Assembly (NCBI GenBank): GCA_018398805.1
Contig: JAGFBZ010000172.1
Location: 124,001 to 188,000, forward strand
Reading direction: 5' to 3'
DNA: 64,000 nt
DNA from: Hirundichthys speculiger
Taxonomy: Eukaryota; Chordata; Actinopteri; Beloniformes; Exocoetidae
Shown here piece by piece: positions 18,401 through 31,083 of the stretch (its first letter is position 1; every line of letters begins with the position of its first letter). Below the pieces are notes generated by a model. It was not told the DNA's origin. It was given only the letters and a program-made list of their open reading frames with translations, and ran no database searches. Made by a program: the position numbers and the translations under genes.

Positions 18401-21400
18401 GACGAGAGTCCAGATGAGGCTGAACCCATGGAGGTGGATTATGATGACGATGTAGAGGAAGTCCTGGTGAGGAAATCAGCTGACGCATTAAAGAGGGGAC
18501 GTCTGAACAAGAGAAAGGCATCAGAGCGGACCCCCTCATCTTCTGAGGATGAGGGTGACCGCAACATGGAGTGCACCAGGACAGGTCCGGATAAGGTAGA
18601 CTTTGATTTTTCCAGATTTCAGGAGGATCTAGACTTTGACTCAGATCCAATGGAAGAGTGTTTGAGGATCTTCAATGAATCTAAAGATGTGAAGCGGGAA
18701 GACAAGGGAAGACAAGTTAAACAGGTACAGGTTTTTTTTTTCTTAATTATTTACTCAATGTGCTATTATCCATTTAATTCAAATAATCGTGCTGCCTTTT
18801 GCCATTTCAGCCTTCAAGAGATTCAGAGGACGACAAAAGCACAGATAGCACTTTAACCACTCTCTTCCCTGGTCAAAAGAAGAGAGTGTCCCATGTACTT
18901 GCCAAAGGAAATGTAAGTGTGTCGTCTTAAATGCCTTTATTTCTTGATGTAAATCAGATATATTTTTGGAAGAGTACTGCACTCCTCTCTGCAAACAATC
19001 CTATAATGTCACATATGCAACAAGACACCTATTAATGGTGAAGTTACTGTCCACGTTTCAGGTTCATTTTTCTTTATTTGTACCTGTGGGTAAATTACTT
19101 TTTTCAGCTTTTCCCTTTAGGAGTTTTCATCTTACTCCATCTAATGTTCTTCTGACACATCAAACAAATGCATATTCTCTGTTGCCACATCCAGAAGACT
19201 CCTTTCTTCCTTTCTGACTCTGGCAAAATAATTAACTCACTATCCTTCCTCTTTATGTGTCCAAACCGTCTCAGTCTATCCTCTTTTACTTTATCTCTGA
19301 GACACCTACCCCTGGCTGTTCCTCTGATGTGCTCGTTGTTAATCCCGCCCATCCTTGTCACTCCTAAAGAAAATTCTGCCACGTCCAGCTTTGCTTCTGG
19401 TGCTTTGCATCTTGGGTCAGTGCGGCTGTCTCTAAGCCATATAGAAGAGGCTTATAAACCTTTCCCTTTGCTCTCACTCCACCCACTCTACCCTGCGTGT
19501 ACTCTCTTCTTCACCTCTCATTGCTGTGCACAGTTGAGCCTAACTATTTGAACTCCTTCTTCACCTCCTCTCCTCACATCCACCCCATTCCACCTGCTTG
19601 CCTTTCATTTACAAACACGTATTCTCTCCTGCTGCGAGCGACCTTCATTCCTCATCTCTCTGGTACATATCTCAACCTCTCCAGGTTTTCTTTCACCTGC
19701 TCCCTAGTTGCACTACAGAAAACAATATCACCCTCAAATATCAAACTGTTCGTAGCAAACCTCACGGCAAACATGAAGCTGCTCGGAGCCGCTGCCCTCA
19801 TCTTGTACCACATACTTTTTTGCTACTCTGAACTTGCAGTACAGTGTTTCCTCCCTTGGTATTCTAAATCTACAAAATTAGATTTCTCCAAATCCACAAG
19901 GATGCAGTGCAGCTCCCTCTGACCTTTCATGTTCTTCTCCATCAGCATTCTCAAAGGAAACAGCTTCTGTCGCGCTCTTTCTTGGCATGAAACCAGACTG
20001 CTGTGTAAATCTTAACTGCTTTTCTTAATCTCATTCTTGGGAATTGGCACAATTGCAGTTTTCCTGCATTCAACAGGCAGCCATTCACTCTCCAATATTT
20101 TGTTGAACAATCTAGTGAAATACACCACTTCCATCTCTCCTAGGCGCTTCCATACCTCCACTGTTATGTCATCAGGACCAACTGTCTTCTCCATCCTTCA
20201 GCCTCCTCAAGCTGCTCTCACTGTTGACCTTAGTGACCTTTAGCACTTGGTTTACAGGTGCTGCCCCTTCCACCCTTCTCTTTGTTTTCTCGTTTTCTGA
20301 ATTCATCTTCCGCTCACGTTGTCCTCATTTGTAAGCACATTTTCATCTCTGTCCTTAATCATCCTAACCTGCTGCACGCCCTTCCCAGCTCAGTTTCACT
20401 GTTGTGCCAGTTGGTGCAGATCCTCCTCACCTCCCTCAGTATTCAGCCTCTCGTACAGCTAATCACTAGCCTCCTGGCTACTGTTTGCCACCACACTGTT
20501 TGCTTTATGTCACATCTTCTTGTCTTCATCATACTTGGTATCCAGTTTCTTCTTTGCTGCCCTTTTCCTACATAAACTCTCCTAATTTTCCTTCCTCTGA
20601 CAACTGTTTGACCTTTGCTCGTTCTCTTTTTTCTTCCACCAGTCACCCTACATTCAAGCATCATATGTTGGGTCCTACCACCAAATCTTGAAATTCATGT
20701 CTATCACAGCCATTTACTTCCCTTTTGGAAAAAACTACCACTATCTGTCCTTCCACATTCCTGTCATCAACACTGGACTTCCCCGTCACCTCTTCATCTC
20801 CTTTGTTCCTTTTACCAACGTGACCATTAAAGTCTTCTCCAATAACATTCCTTCAGATCCCCCCCACGCAATTTCCTCTCCCATGTGTTCCATGGTAAAA
20901 CCGTTTGTATCCTCCTCCAGTTGCCCTTGCAGTTACCCATGCTGCCTTTCCATCTGGTTTCCTGGACACGCAGTATATCTACTTTCCTTCTCTGCATCAT
21001 ATCAGCTTAAAAGAAAATCCAAGGCAGCTGTTTTCTTGTGAGCTGTAGGGTATTCAAATGTAGAGTCATGTACAAAATCTGTGTGTGATGATGGTGCAAC
21101 AGTAAAGGCATTCAGCATAAGCAGAAGAAAAGGAATGTCTGAGTTTTTCTAATAAGTCATTTAAATCAGATGTTTATAGGCTTTAAATCAAGTGTAAATA
21201 TACAGTTACTTGGTTCTTAGGTTTCCACATCGCAACCTGCAGTGGTGTTTTTAGTGATTCAGTACAAGTGAGACTTCGAGGAGAAGCAAAACAGTGAACA
21301 AGGAAGTAAAAAGTGAAAACAAGATATGAAATTCTTATGAAATCAGAATCTGAGACCTTGGGGCTTTCCCCTCGATCTGAACTGTCTGTGACTTTCCAGG

Positions 21401-24400
21401 ATGCTTTGGACAGAGAAACCCACTTAACCGAATAATATAAATCTTTATTTAAGGGCTGGACTGAAGTTTATTTTTTCTGTCCATATGATTTTTAGATGCA
21501 ATGCTTTTCTTGTTTAAACTCTCACTTATTGTGGATAATGTATATTTTGTGAATTTGTCCGGTGATTACATTTGCCTGTTTCAGATTCTTAAAAACATGC
21601 TCCATATATTTAGCTGCCTGTGAGCTGTTGAGCTATTTTCAACTCACAGTGTCAGAGAGGAAATGCAAACGGATGTGCAATAATTTATGTGTTGTGAACA
21701 GCTGCAACATACACAGGAAAGTAATTTGTAAATACCTACTTCACCTGATGATTTTTATTTCAGCGTCATACTTTTCATAATAATACCCAGGTGTTATTTT
21801 TATTTTTATTTTCTTTAATATTTTTCATTCTTATTCCCAGACTGATGCACCTTCAAAGGCTGTGGTAAGACCATGTAAAAGACTCACAGCCCAGGAGGTT
21901 TGCTACCAGCGGATGCAAATAGCGCAACAGCAAGCTGCTCAGCTCTCTGCTTCAGTCAAAGCTGCCTCACTGAGCTCAAGCCCCGGTTTTTCTGGAGAGA
22001 AAAAGAGAATAGCTCACCGTCCTAACCCACAGATATCATCCTTCAAAACAAGTACAAGTGCCTTTCAGTTCTGATTGACTATTAACCACTCTTAAATTTT
22101 GCCACTTTCTTATAAATGCATGACTCGTGTGTGTGTGTGTGTGTGTGAGTCTGACCAGGTCCTGCAGACGTTAAATCGGCTACCAGTCAAGCGTCGTCCC
22201 CCAGTCCGACTGTCAAGGCTCAAACAACAGCTGGCATTTTGTCTAAGACCTCATCCACAGTCGCGCAGAGGCGGGTGGCACACACACCCTCCCTGAAGGT
22301 ATCCTAAGCTTTCTGTGTGTGTCTTATCTGTCAGTTTGTTATATCGTCGTGTGCTCAAAAAATTCCCTTTTTATGTATATCTGGAGCTTTTTTTTTTTTT
22401 GTTTTTTTTGTTTTTCAGCACATTCCTGTGCAATGCTGAGGGTTAATTGCGAAGGTGGACTGCCTGTTAAATCTGAAAAATGTATTACATCTCTGTTGTT
22501 TTTTTGTCCCTTATATTTATTTCAGAGCACCTCGTTGTCACGCCCTGTGATCCCCTCTGAGTTTGGGGCCAAAGTTCCCACCAACATCCGCCAGCGCTAC
22601 CTCAACACTTTCATAGAGGAAGTGTGCTAAGTTTTGCCCATCGGAGGAAGCTTCCTTCCAGATGGTATGAACATCTTTGCAACAGCCGGACCCGTAGCTG
22701 CTCATCAGAGTTGCTTTGATAGAGATATTTGTTCTTGTTTGTCATCATGACGAATCCTGCTTGTAAACTGTGACTCCCCACCGACAAACTCTTGTTGCAC
22801 TCTGAGGGATTCGTTGTTGCTCTTCAGCGATATAAACAGAGTTTTTTATTTAACAGCAACATGTCCAACTCTGGTTCTAGGCACTCGATGAGGAGAAGCT
22901 GGTGTACGATCGCAGCAGCAGTAAGAACATCTACCTCAACGTAGCCGTCAACACGCTGAAAAAGCTCCGGGGGAAGAGCAGTTCGCGCCAGTCGCCTGTC
23001 ACCAGTATGTTGGCAGGACATGAGATTCATGCTTTTGTTTGCATTCATGGGAAAAAAAATACTGACATAAAAAAAAAAATGTGTGTTGTGTCAACTTGTA
23101 AAATGCTTTTAAGTGACTGGAATAGTTATGACACATAATACTGTCAGTCAACATTTACTTTAACTGATATATGATGGTCTTGTGGTTTTTTATTTGACCA
23201 CATGATTCCATGCTGTGTTTTTGCTTTCTGCAGAGCAGTCCGGGTCAGCAGCCAAAAGGCGGGCGCAGTCCCACGAGGAAGTTCTGGGAGGTCGTCTCGC
23301 AGCCACAACCAGCTTCACCGTCAACAGGTCGGGTAAACAGCTGGAGGAGAAACTCACTGGTGAGAAACGGTTCACTATTTCTCTCACAGCTCTGATTCAT
23401 AGCAAGACGAGGAATCATGTTTCATTTCTTTTTCCCTCAAAAACTTATGAAGATAATTCTTCACGTTTCTCATGTTTTTTTTTTTGTTGTCGTTTTTTTA
23501 CCTACCATCTGATCACATTCCTTGCAGCAGAGAAATGCAGATTTCACTCTTGATTGAAATCAAAAACACCAGTGAGGGAAAGATAAATAATAAATCAATC
23601 GTGTCGGGTGGAGATTTGTGGGCTGTTGTTTACCCTGTGTTGAGGCAATTTTACAGTCACGGTGAAGCTGTTCAAACAGCCATGTGACAACCTCCGGGTC
23701 CTGTTTACCACCAGTTACCAGCTCGTCCCATGACCTGATGGGAAACAACAGCTGCTTGAGGTTTACAAAACCTCAAGTGTTGACTGTTGACTTTTACTGT
23801 ATAACAGGAAATGAAGGGATACATTTTTAAAGTCAGGTATCAACATATTCAAAAGTAAGAGACACTTTTTTAATATGTTCTTTTTTTTTGTTGCTGTGCC
23901 TCTTTTTTAAAAGGCTGTTTATTTTTAACCTTTTTATTGAAATTAAAGATGGAACGTTTAAGTCGTCCGGTCAGTAAATTAATAGAAAATGTTAGTAATT
24001 TGTTAAAGCGATTTTGGAGCTTAAACAAGTCACCAAAACAGCTGCTGCGTCTGCAGGACCTTTTCTCATCTGATGTCAGAGTGAAATTAATGTCTTCTGA
24101 TATGGAAATAAATAGAACTTTATATGATGTTCTGTTTAAAAATAAAATTAAGCAATTATTTGTGTTTTTTTTAGAAATATCAAGGAAAAGAACAGATTTA
24201 TTGATGAGAAATCTGTTTGCAAATGTATTTAAAATCGTTTAAAAGCATCTGCCTTTAATTTTGGGGAAAAATAATTTTTGATTGTTGAGCAAATAATTAA
24301 TCAAATAAATTAAACATTATTCTTGCGCCATCAAATTTGCAATATTCTGGATTAGTGTTCAGGTGGCAGAGAAATACTAGTTAGAGACCACTTCATCCCT

Positions 24401-27400
24401 GCGTTTCATAATAATTGAGCACTTTCATTAAAAAAGTTTAATTCAACTTTATTTTTTATAGCATCTATCACAATACAAACTGTCTCTCGGTGATTTCCAG
24501 AGACCCAGAACATGATCGCTAAACGGGGACTTCTAAGACTACGTCATGTGCTTCAGTGACCATGTTTAATTCAGCGTAAACACATTGTTTTGAGCTCTTG
24601 GCAGTCCTTTTCTCTGAATGCTCTGCTGTTTGAAGAAGCAGATGTTTATGAGCAGCATTCAGTCTAGAACTTCTGCTCCCACAAGGTTTTTGTTTTCCTT
24701 TCACCCTTTTTGTCTGACTGAGATCTTAATATGCTGAATGTTGTTTAGGATGGACAGACATGAGCAGAGCTACCTCTATTTTCTTGGTTACCAGGGAGAC
24801 ATAGTGCCCACATGAACTGAAAATGAACGGCCTGAACAATGCCGGTACTTTGAAATACATATTCACCTGGAAAACATTCAGAGCAGCTGCAAAAATACAT
24901 GCAGAGCACTCTCGGCTGCTGCAAATGCTCTCTCCTTCTTCAGAACTGCTTAGGAAAAAGAACTGAGAGGAGAAAAAACAAACAGTCTTGTATCCACTAG
25001 GTCATGTTTAAAGTTTCTGGAGGGTTCCTGTCCCTGATGAAGTTATTCAGTGTTTGTTTGTTCACATTTGAGTGCAAATGCACCATTTTGGTGTGTCTGT
25101 CTGCCTTTAGGAACCACACTGTACAGGAAGCTGAAGGCGTACTTAATGACAGACGAGCAGCTCCAGGAGCACGGATACCCGCGGATAAACCCAGAGGCTC
25201 CGGGAAAAGCCGTCATTTACAACCTTCCAGAGAAAAAGGCCGTACCAGATTGTGAGTAACCACGTGCCCCTGCTCCTCCGAAGACGTGATGCAATATCAA
25301 CACTCATACGCATCATTCAGCAGCTACTTCATGTTTCAGTGGAAGAATGTTTGCAATCTTTGTTTTAGCGTTCACCAAGGTATGCTGTCGCTGCGGTGCA
25401 GAGTATAAGGTCAATGTCAATGGCAACTGTGTGCGGAAAGAGGAATGCAGCTACCACTGGGGACGTTTACGCAGACATAAAGGTAAATGTTTGATAAGTG
25501 GAACAATTTCAGAAATAGGGTTTGTTTTCTCACGCTGCCAATTCTGAATCAGTGAGCCTCTCTTGTTCTCCTTTCTTCTTTGCCCATCTGTGGATCTTTT
25601 CACTTCCATCTCGTCTTCCACCTCTTCCTGCCCTCTGTCCCTCGCTGCCAGTTGCCGGAGGTTGGGAGACTTCTTACAGCTGCTGCTCCGCTGCTGTCGG
25701 AGTTCCTGGATGCCAAATTTCCAAGGTACCGTCATTCTCAGTAGGACTTGGTGTGGTGTGGAGAAAAAGCTATGGTCCACACACTTCTGTGCTCAAGTTG
25801 CTGAGTTTGACCAGTTTACACGCATCAAGCATCACATTATGACCACTGATGGGGAACTAGAGTAAACAGTATTTATCTTGTAGCGGTGCAGTGTTTAGCT
25901 GGGGAGATCAGCATCCCAGCATTCTCTTAGCACCTGCCAGAAAAATGTTTGCAGACCAATTACACCATCACCATGGCTACATTTTTCCCCTACAAGAGAT
26001 GCCTCTCCCAGCGGGTCAGCAGTGGGTCCCTCAACAAATTATTTTTTCTTAGGAAGTGCTCTAAGAACACTTCAAACTCAACAGAATAATCCGTTGGGAC
26101 TTGATGGCATTTGTGGGAGGAAATCTCCCCTTCCACCAAACCCACAGGGCCTAAAGGATCTAATGATAACATCCCAGTGACAGACGCTCCAGACCCCGAC
26201 TGGTCAGAGCTGCGTCGGGAGCAGAAGGAGGACTTGCTCATTATTAAGCTGGTCGTCATGATCAGTGTATGAATGGATCAGGTCAGAAAGCAGCAGGTAC
26301 TAAAGACCTTTGCTGAGAATCAGCCTCTTCAGACAATCAGGGACTTTTCACTCAGGTGTTCACAGGTATGACACGAGCAAGATGTTTTTGATGTTGAGTT
26401 GAAGTTTGTGTTCATCTTAATTGTGCTGTGTTAAAGTAGTGGTGCTGACTATGTTAAAAGTATTTTTAAATGTTTTTTTTAATATATATAAACTAAAGAT
26501 GGTCTGCTTTAAATCTCCACGAGTCAGTCTGCCTCATTTATTACTTCACCTTCCAGTTGAAAATGTCAGTGAAATGCCCACAGTATGAATACTGTCACTT
26601 TATCAACATATCAGTATCGACTTGTTTACTTTTACTGTGAATTATAAACCTCAGACTGAAAACACTTCATATTCTCGCAGCAACATGTTCAAGATGGGCG
26701 TAAAGAGTCACTCGATGGCTTTATGTCAACATTCAGCAAAGCTCTGCCAGCAGACGGAAACGGAGGAGTGTTTGCTTTGGACTGTGAGATGGTGAGTCAG
26801 ATGTGTTGCAGTGCCAAAGCACTCCAGTATGAATGGCCAGTTGCTCCTCAAACTTCGTTGTTTTGTGTGTGTTTGATTTAAAAATTGATTTATTGTGCTC
26901 CTCTGGAGACAGAAGTCATATGATGCTCATCGTTTCCTGTGTGTTTGCGTGTCACATCTGATCAAACAGTGTTACACAAAACAAGGCCTGGAGCTGACGA
27001 GGGTGACGGTCATCGACTCTGAGATGAAAGTCATCTATGACACGTTTGTTAAACCCGAGAGCAAAGTGGTTGACTACAATACACGGTGGGTCCACGGTGG
27101 GGTTGTCTAAGCTGTTCAGAATTCTTTTCAGTTGTGCCTCTGTGTTAAATTAAGTACATGTCCTGTACAGTTTCTCAGGTGTGACTGAGGAAGACTTGGA
27201 GAACACCACCATCTCTCTGAGAGATGTTCAAGCCGTGCTGCTCAGTATGTTCAGCAGTGAATCCATTCTCATTGGACACAGCCTGGAGAGCGATCTTCTC
27301 GCTCTGAAGGTGAGGTTCTTAATCCTTTTTTCCCGTAGAGCCACTTTACGTTAGGATTGAGATAACACTTTGTTGTCTTGTCGCCTTTAAGATGCTGCTG

Positions 27401-29382
27401 TACTCATCCAAATTTCATCCCTTGAGGCTGTAAAATTAGTCTGATTTCATTTCTCATCTTTTGGGGTTTAGTTTCAGAAAAATCATGTCCTATCTCAGGG
27501 ATGTTTACCCTTTTCATTAACAAATATTATATGCAGCATTTTCAAATAGAAGACTTTAACTTGGCCAGTGTGGTGTCTTGGTGGTCAGCACTATTACCTC
27601 ACATCTGCAAGGTTTCTGGCTCAAATCCTGGCTGAAGCCTTTCTATTTTCCTTATTCCCATGCTTGCCTGAATTTTTTTCCTGGTATTCTGGTCTCCTCG
27701 CGCAGCCCAAAAACATTCATCTTATGCTGTTTGATGAATCTAAATGGCCCATGAGTGTGAACATGTGTGATTGTCATCGACTGGTGACCCGTCCCGGGTT
27801 TACCCCAGCCTTTTGACCAAAGAAAGCTGGGATGGGCTCCAGCAGAACCCCGTGACCCCGAATAGGAAGAAGCATGTGTCTGTCATGGATGGACTTTAAC
27901 TGTAATTCTGTGGCGGACTACAAAATGTGTTACTAAATCAACCACAAGAGTGAAAAGTAATTTTGAAATGTAATCTTAAGCAGAATAATTATTTGCCTAC
28001 AAGGAAAGCCTTGAATGTCATCCTGTCTCTCTTGACTCCAGCTCATCCACAGTTCAGTCGTTGACACAGCCATCGTGTTTCCTCACCGCCTTGGTTTGCC
28101 CTACAAACGCGCTTTGAAGAACCTTATGGCTGATTATCTCAAACGTATCATCCAAGACAATGGTGAGAAAAACAAGTTGTTTTTTTTTTGTTTTTTTATG
28201 CTTTATAATGACAATTACTTTATCATCCATTAATGGGTTATAATGATGTATTAGTTAATCAACTTAAAGCTTTAGCTCTGCAAGCAGTGAAAGTAAAGTT
28301 TATGCTGTATGCTGAAAGTTTAAAGATTTCTAGAAATAAAGTGGTAATCCTTTCAGGAAATTGATTAACCATTTTGGTTTTTGGATAAAGTCTTAAGGTC
28401 TTGTTATCAGCATCTGCATGGTAACTGTGCACTGAGACCTGCCAATTTAACATACTACAGCAACATGCCTGTCAAATGAAAGCTAAATGAATAAAGACAT
28501 CACCTCCTCATCCCAAGGATGGAGTTTCCATGGCAACTGAGGAGTACAGGAGTAATGTAGTAAAATCCAGAAGGGCCTTGAGAAAAAAACTGCACAGCTC
28601 CAAATAAAACATATCAATTTCAAAGTGAGGGGGCTGCAGGGATGCTCTGTGGTGGGTTATAGCTGCTGCTGACACTCGTGAACAGCAGCCTTAAAATGTT
28701 TAATTTGACTGCATTAGACCCAAGTCACCAGCAGATGTCTCTGCGGTGGAAGATTTAACTGTTGATTGAATCGCCTCTAAACGTGAGAGATCAGTTCTTC
28801 TGACCTGAAACACTGATTTACGACTTAAGTTTTGTTGCAATTAAACATTTCTTTAAAGGCATCTGTCTTTGTGTAATTTATTTATTTTTTTTACCTTTCA
28901 TTCCTAATTTAATCCTCACTGCTTTCTTTTTATCAGTTAACATTAAAAAAAAAAAAAAACTTCTTTCTCAATTATACCTAGTTTTCAAACTCTATTAAAG
29001 TAGCCGCCAAAACCTACTAAAAAGGTAACTCCAGTCATTTCACTTATTAGCAATGCCATAGATGTGTTGAAGATTGCTTCTTGAACTCATTACGAACCTC
29101 TGAATCCCTTCAGTTCAAGGACGGTCGAGATCCTGTGTTATGTTTCAGGCGCCATTTTAGACATAAAAAAGGAAATCCATACAGCTTTCTAAAAGTTACA
29201 CGTGCTGGCAGTGCTTTTTCAATTAAACGTTCTTGCTACTGTAACTCAAGAATATTTAATTAAATTTTTTAAATATTGTGCTTGTGTTTCCAGTGGAGGG
29301 CCACGACTCAAGTGAAGATGCATCTGCCTGCATGGAGCTGATGATCTGGAAGATTAAGGAGGATGCAAAGGTCAAAAGATGA
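15461..29382 (+). CDS. rexo1: RNA exonuclease 1 homolog (Elongin A-binding protein 1), frame broken in exon 6
   Basis: REXO1 is a nuclear DEDDh 3'-5' RNA exonuclease (yeast Rex1p/RNH70 family) that binds Elongin A. Exons: 15461-15650, 16884-18724, 18811-18912, 21841-22051, 22168-22298, 22526-22664, 22881-23004, 23234-23359, 25111-25251, 25369-25482, 25652-25725, 26681-26791, 26970-27085, 27171-27309, 28042-28162, 29294-29382. The start [15 protein letters not shown] matches the family and leads into a CX15CX4CX3H zinc-finger-like motif. Exon 2 (614 codons) is Ser/Lys-rich low complexity with repeated Tyr-x-Pro motifs and ends in the conserved [17 protein letters not shown]. Exons 3-8 form the Elongin A-binding region. 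A Cys-rich segment (CCRCGAEY ... YHWGRLRR) precedes the exonuclease domain with ALDCEM (motif I), [12 protein letters not shown] (motif II) and GHDSSEDA (motif III). Allowing for one extra base near 22622 the protein is about 1255 aa (human 1221). As written, it stops at 22628-22630 after 859 aa. Confidence 0.93.
16490..16770 (+). mobile_element. Decayed LINE 3' coding fragment in rexo1 intron 1
   Basis: Across several frames the + strand reads pieces typical of the C-terminus of fish RTE/jockey-like non-LTR retrotransposons: [13 protein letters not shown], then [17 protein letters not shown], then [11 protein letters not shown] and VRKEDTEDG. Frames are broken by indels and stops, so it is dead. 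It lies just upstream of exon 2 (16884) in the same orientation as rexo1. The rest of intron 1 (15651-16489) shows nothing else I recognise. Confidence 0.6.
19100..20900 (-). mobile_element. Decayed LINE (RTE/jockey-like) antisense in rexo1 intron 3
   Basis: The minus strand carries reverse-transcriptase debris: at 20012-20194 [17 protein letters not shown] and then [15 protein letters not shown] and [11 protein letters not shown], the conserved N-terminal reverse-transcriptase motif. At 19104-19382 it carries [17 protein letters not shown] and [14 protein letters not shown], the usual C-terminal signature of the same kind of element. Upstream (20443-20900) weaker connector/endonuclease-like pieces occur. 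Many stops and shifts show it is inactive. It fills most of intron 3 (18913-21840). Clade assignment comes from memory of the family. Confidence 0.7.
22127..22147 (+). repeat. (GT)n microsatellite next to the rexo1 exon 5 acceptor
   Basis: About ten GT units end roughly ten bases before the first usable acceptor (AG at 22157-22158). The normal polypyrimidine tract is missing at this position. Confidence 0.85.
23360..25110 (+). other. rexo1 intron 8 (1.75 kb)
   Basis: This intron separates the exon ending QLEEKLT from the exon starting GTTLYRKLK. It is AT-rich, with T runs at 23475-23485 and 23881-23889. I find no exon, RNA gene or identifiable transposon. Confidence 0.7.
25770..26300. repeat. 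Probable dispersed-repeat remnant in rexo1 intron 11
   Basis: Two pieces look like widespread fish repeat sequence: one at 25770-25860 (…GTTGCTGAGTTTGACCAG… then CATCACATTATGACCACTGA) and one at 25965-26270 (AAGAGATGCCTCTCCC… then GGACTTGCTCATTATTAAGC). Neither has visible termini or coding content. The assignment is recollection of recurrent fish intron sequence and needs a repeat search. Confidence 0.35.
27568..27897 (+). repeat. SINE-like dispersed repeat in rexo1 intron 14
   Basis: A near full-length copy of a very common fish repeat. The head has a Pol III B-box-like GGTTTCTGGCTCAAATCC, suggesting a tRNA-derived promoter. The body has TCTAAATGGCCCATGAGTGT, CGACTGGTGACCCGTCCCGG and AAAGCTGGGATGGGCTCCAG. 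The tail ends GTCATGGATGGA. The same family occurs at 12.6 kb (minus strand) and as a tail fragment at 30.6 kb. Confidence 0.6.
28163..29293 (+). other. rexo1 intron 15 (1.1 kb)
   Basis: AT-rich intron before the last rexo1 exon. T and A tracts occur at 28179-28196 and 28948-28961. Nothing further is recognisable. Confidence 0.7.
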
Positions 29383-30480
29383 CCTCTGACCTCCCTTTTG
29401 CATTCATCAGTATGACTTACAGAGATGGAAGACTTCAGGAGGCGTGCACTCGTTATCAGAGGGCTGAGATCAGAAACACTGAGGTGCAGGAGGATGGTTC
29501 AGAACAGTTAGATGAAGCACGAGAGGAGATCGGTGTTTTTTTCACTTTTTCTATGAAGAGAACTGTCGGCGCCTTAAAAGCAATAGGATTCTAAATTAAC
29601 AGTGTTTTCTTTTGTTTATTGATACTTTGGTTCTAAATTATGTTAGCTAAAAAGTACTTCTGTTTATTTGAGCGTTGTCTTTAAGGCCTCAACCTTATTC
29701 ACGAATAAAACCTTTCTATGGAAGAAGTACTTAAAAAGCAGGGCAGTTGTCATGCTGAACTTTGAAAGATATATTCATGGTAGGCTGTATCTTAAGCCTA
29801 ACTTGCACTATAATAGAAAAGCTCTTGTACAGGGCCCAAGTCTAAGTACCTCGTGTGTTGTGATGCATTCACATGTAATGACAAACGCGTTACTTCTTTT
29901 TAGTTATACTGAAATGCATTGATATATTAGTTTGTCACACACTGCTTTGTAAATGCACATGTTTTTCACTTGCGCCTGGATTTTTTTTTTTTTTTTTCAC
30001 TGATGCGCTGTCTGTGTGGCAGTTCTTATCAATTTTCTAGATGGGCTTTCAAACCTGAAAAAAAATCCTTAAATACTTGAGCTAAAAAAAAAAAAAAAAA
30101 AACGAAAAAACCCCTCTGCCTCTGCTACTACCTATTTGTCTTTTTTAAAGGCATAACTATACTTGATACTTCAGACAAAACAAAACAAAACCAACAGATT
30201 ATCGCCACCACTGTCTCTGTATTATGTGCGGCGTGTGAAACAAAACGACAGGAGTCTTTGTGATGGCAGATATGATGTTATTCCTCCATAAAATGGCAAG
30301 ATTAGATTCAGTGTTTTTCAATTAGGACTCAGTCATTCAGTACAAAGGGTCATCAGCTAACCTGTGCATTTTTATGTTGACAATAACTGAAAATATACCA
30401 GAGAGATGTAAATACGTTGGAAGCAGTGTCCTTTGTATTTCATTTTTTTTCAGCTGTTCTATCTTTTTCTATTAAAGAAT
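29383..30480 (+). other. rexo1 3' UTR and downstream flank
   Basis: This follows the rexo1 stop (TGA, 29380-29382). AATAAA at 29704-29709 gives a 3' UTR of about 330 bases. An ATTAAA at 30472-30477 is a possible distal alternative. A long A tract (30086-30103) and T tract (29982-29997) are present. No further gene is seen. Confidence 0.5.
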
Positions 30481-30599
30481 ATTAGTTAAAAGAAAACATT
30501 GCTCTGTTTTACACATTTCCTTCTGAAGTCTCCTGATCCTGTGACTTAATGCACTTATATATTAAGTCAATACATACAGTCGTGTATTTGTTTTTTATG

Positions 30600-30663
30600 G
30601 ATGGTGAACACTTGACCCTGTATAGGACTAAACGGGTATGAATAATGGATGGATGGATGGATG
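30600..30663 (+). repeat. 3' tail fragment of the SINE-like family, ending in (GGAT)n
   Basis: TGGATGGTGAACACTTGACC leads into a GGACTAAACGGGTATGAATA piece and then ATGGATGGATGGATGGATG. This matches the 3' end of the family found at 27.57-27.90 kb, which characteristically ends in GGAT repeats. Confidence 0.5.
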
Positions 30664-31083
30664 CTTCTTTATGGCCTCAATATGTAGAAGGTGTTAGTTT
30701 ACCTCCTCCTTTAAAATCCTCCAAACTTGAGTGCTGTGACTTCTGTCTGCTGCAAGTAAGAGACTAACTACTCATAAGAACCCAACTTCCAAAAAAAAAA
30801 AACTCTTCAAAGTCCATTTTATTGATTGCAGTACTTTTAGAAGTGAAGCATTTTGGACTTAAACATGTAACTGTTCTCGGTACACGTTTCTGCGTTGCTA
30901 CTTTTAGTTCGGCGGCAGATCTGAATACCACTTTCACAACTGCTGCACAAATAGTTTGTGACAGTGTGACAGCTGCCTCATGTAGTCTATATGACCCTTC
31001 AGCAGCAGGTGCAGGGAGTTTAAATTCTCCTCTCCTCAGCAGATGTGTAAATTGTGAAAAAGAAATAGGAGAGAAATGCTAAA

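Noticed and set aside
18725..18856. Reading-frame continuation of rexo1 exon 2 past 18724
   Set aside because: It runs through a poly-T intron. Splicing at CAG|GTACAG to the acceptor at 18810 restores the conserved [14 protein letters not shown] frame.
29379..29594. Open frame after the rexo1 stop ([17 protein letters not shown]…)
   Set aside because: It lies in the 3' UTR, has no family resemblance, and the conserved C-terminus EDAKVKR ends at 29382.
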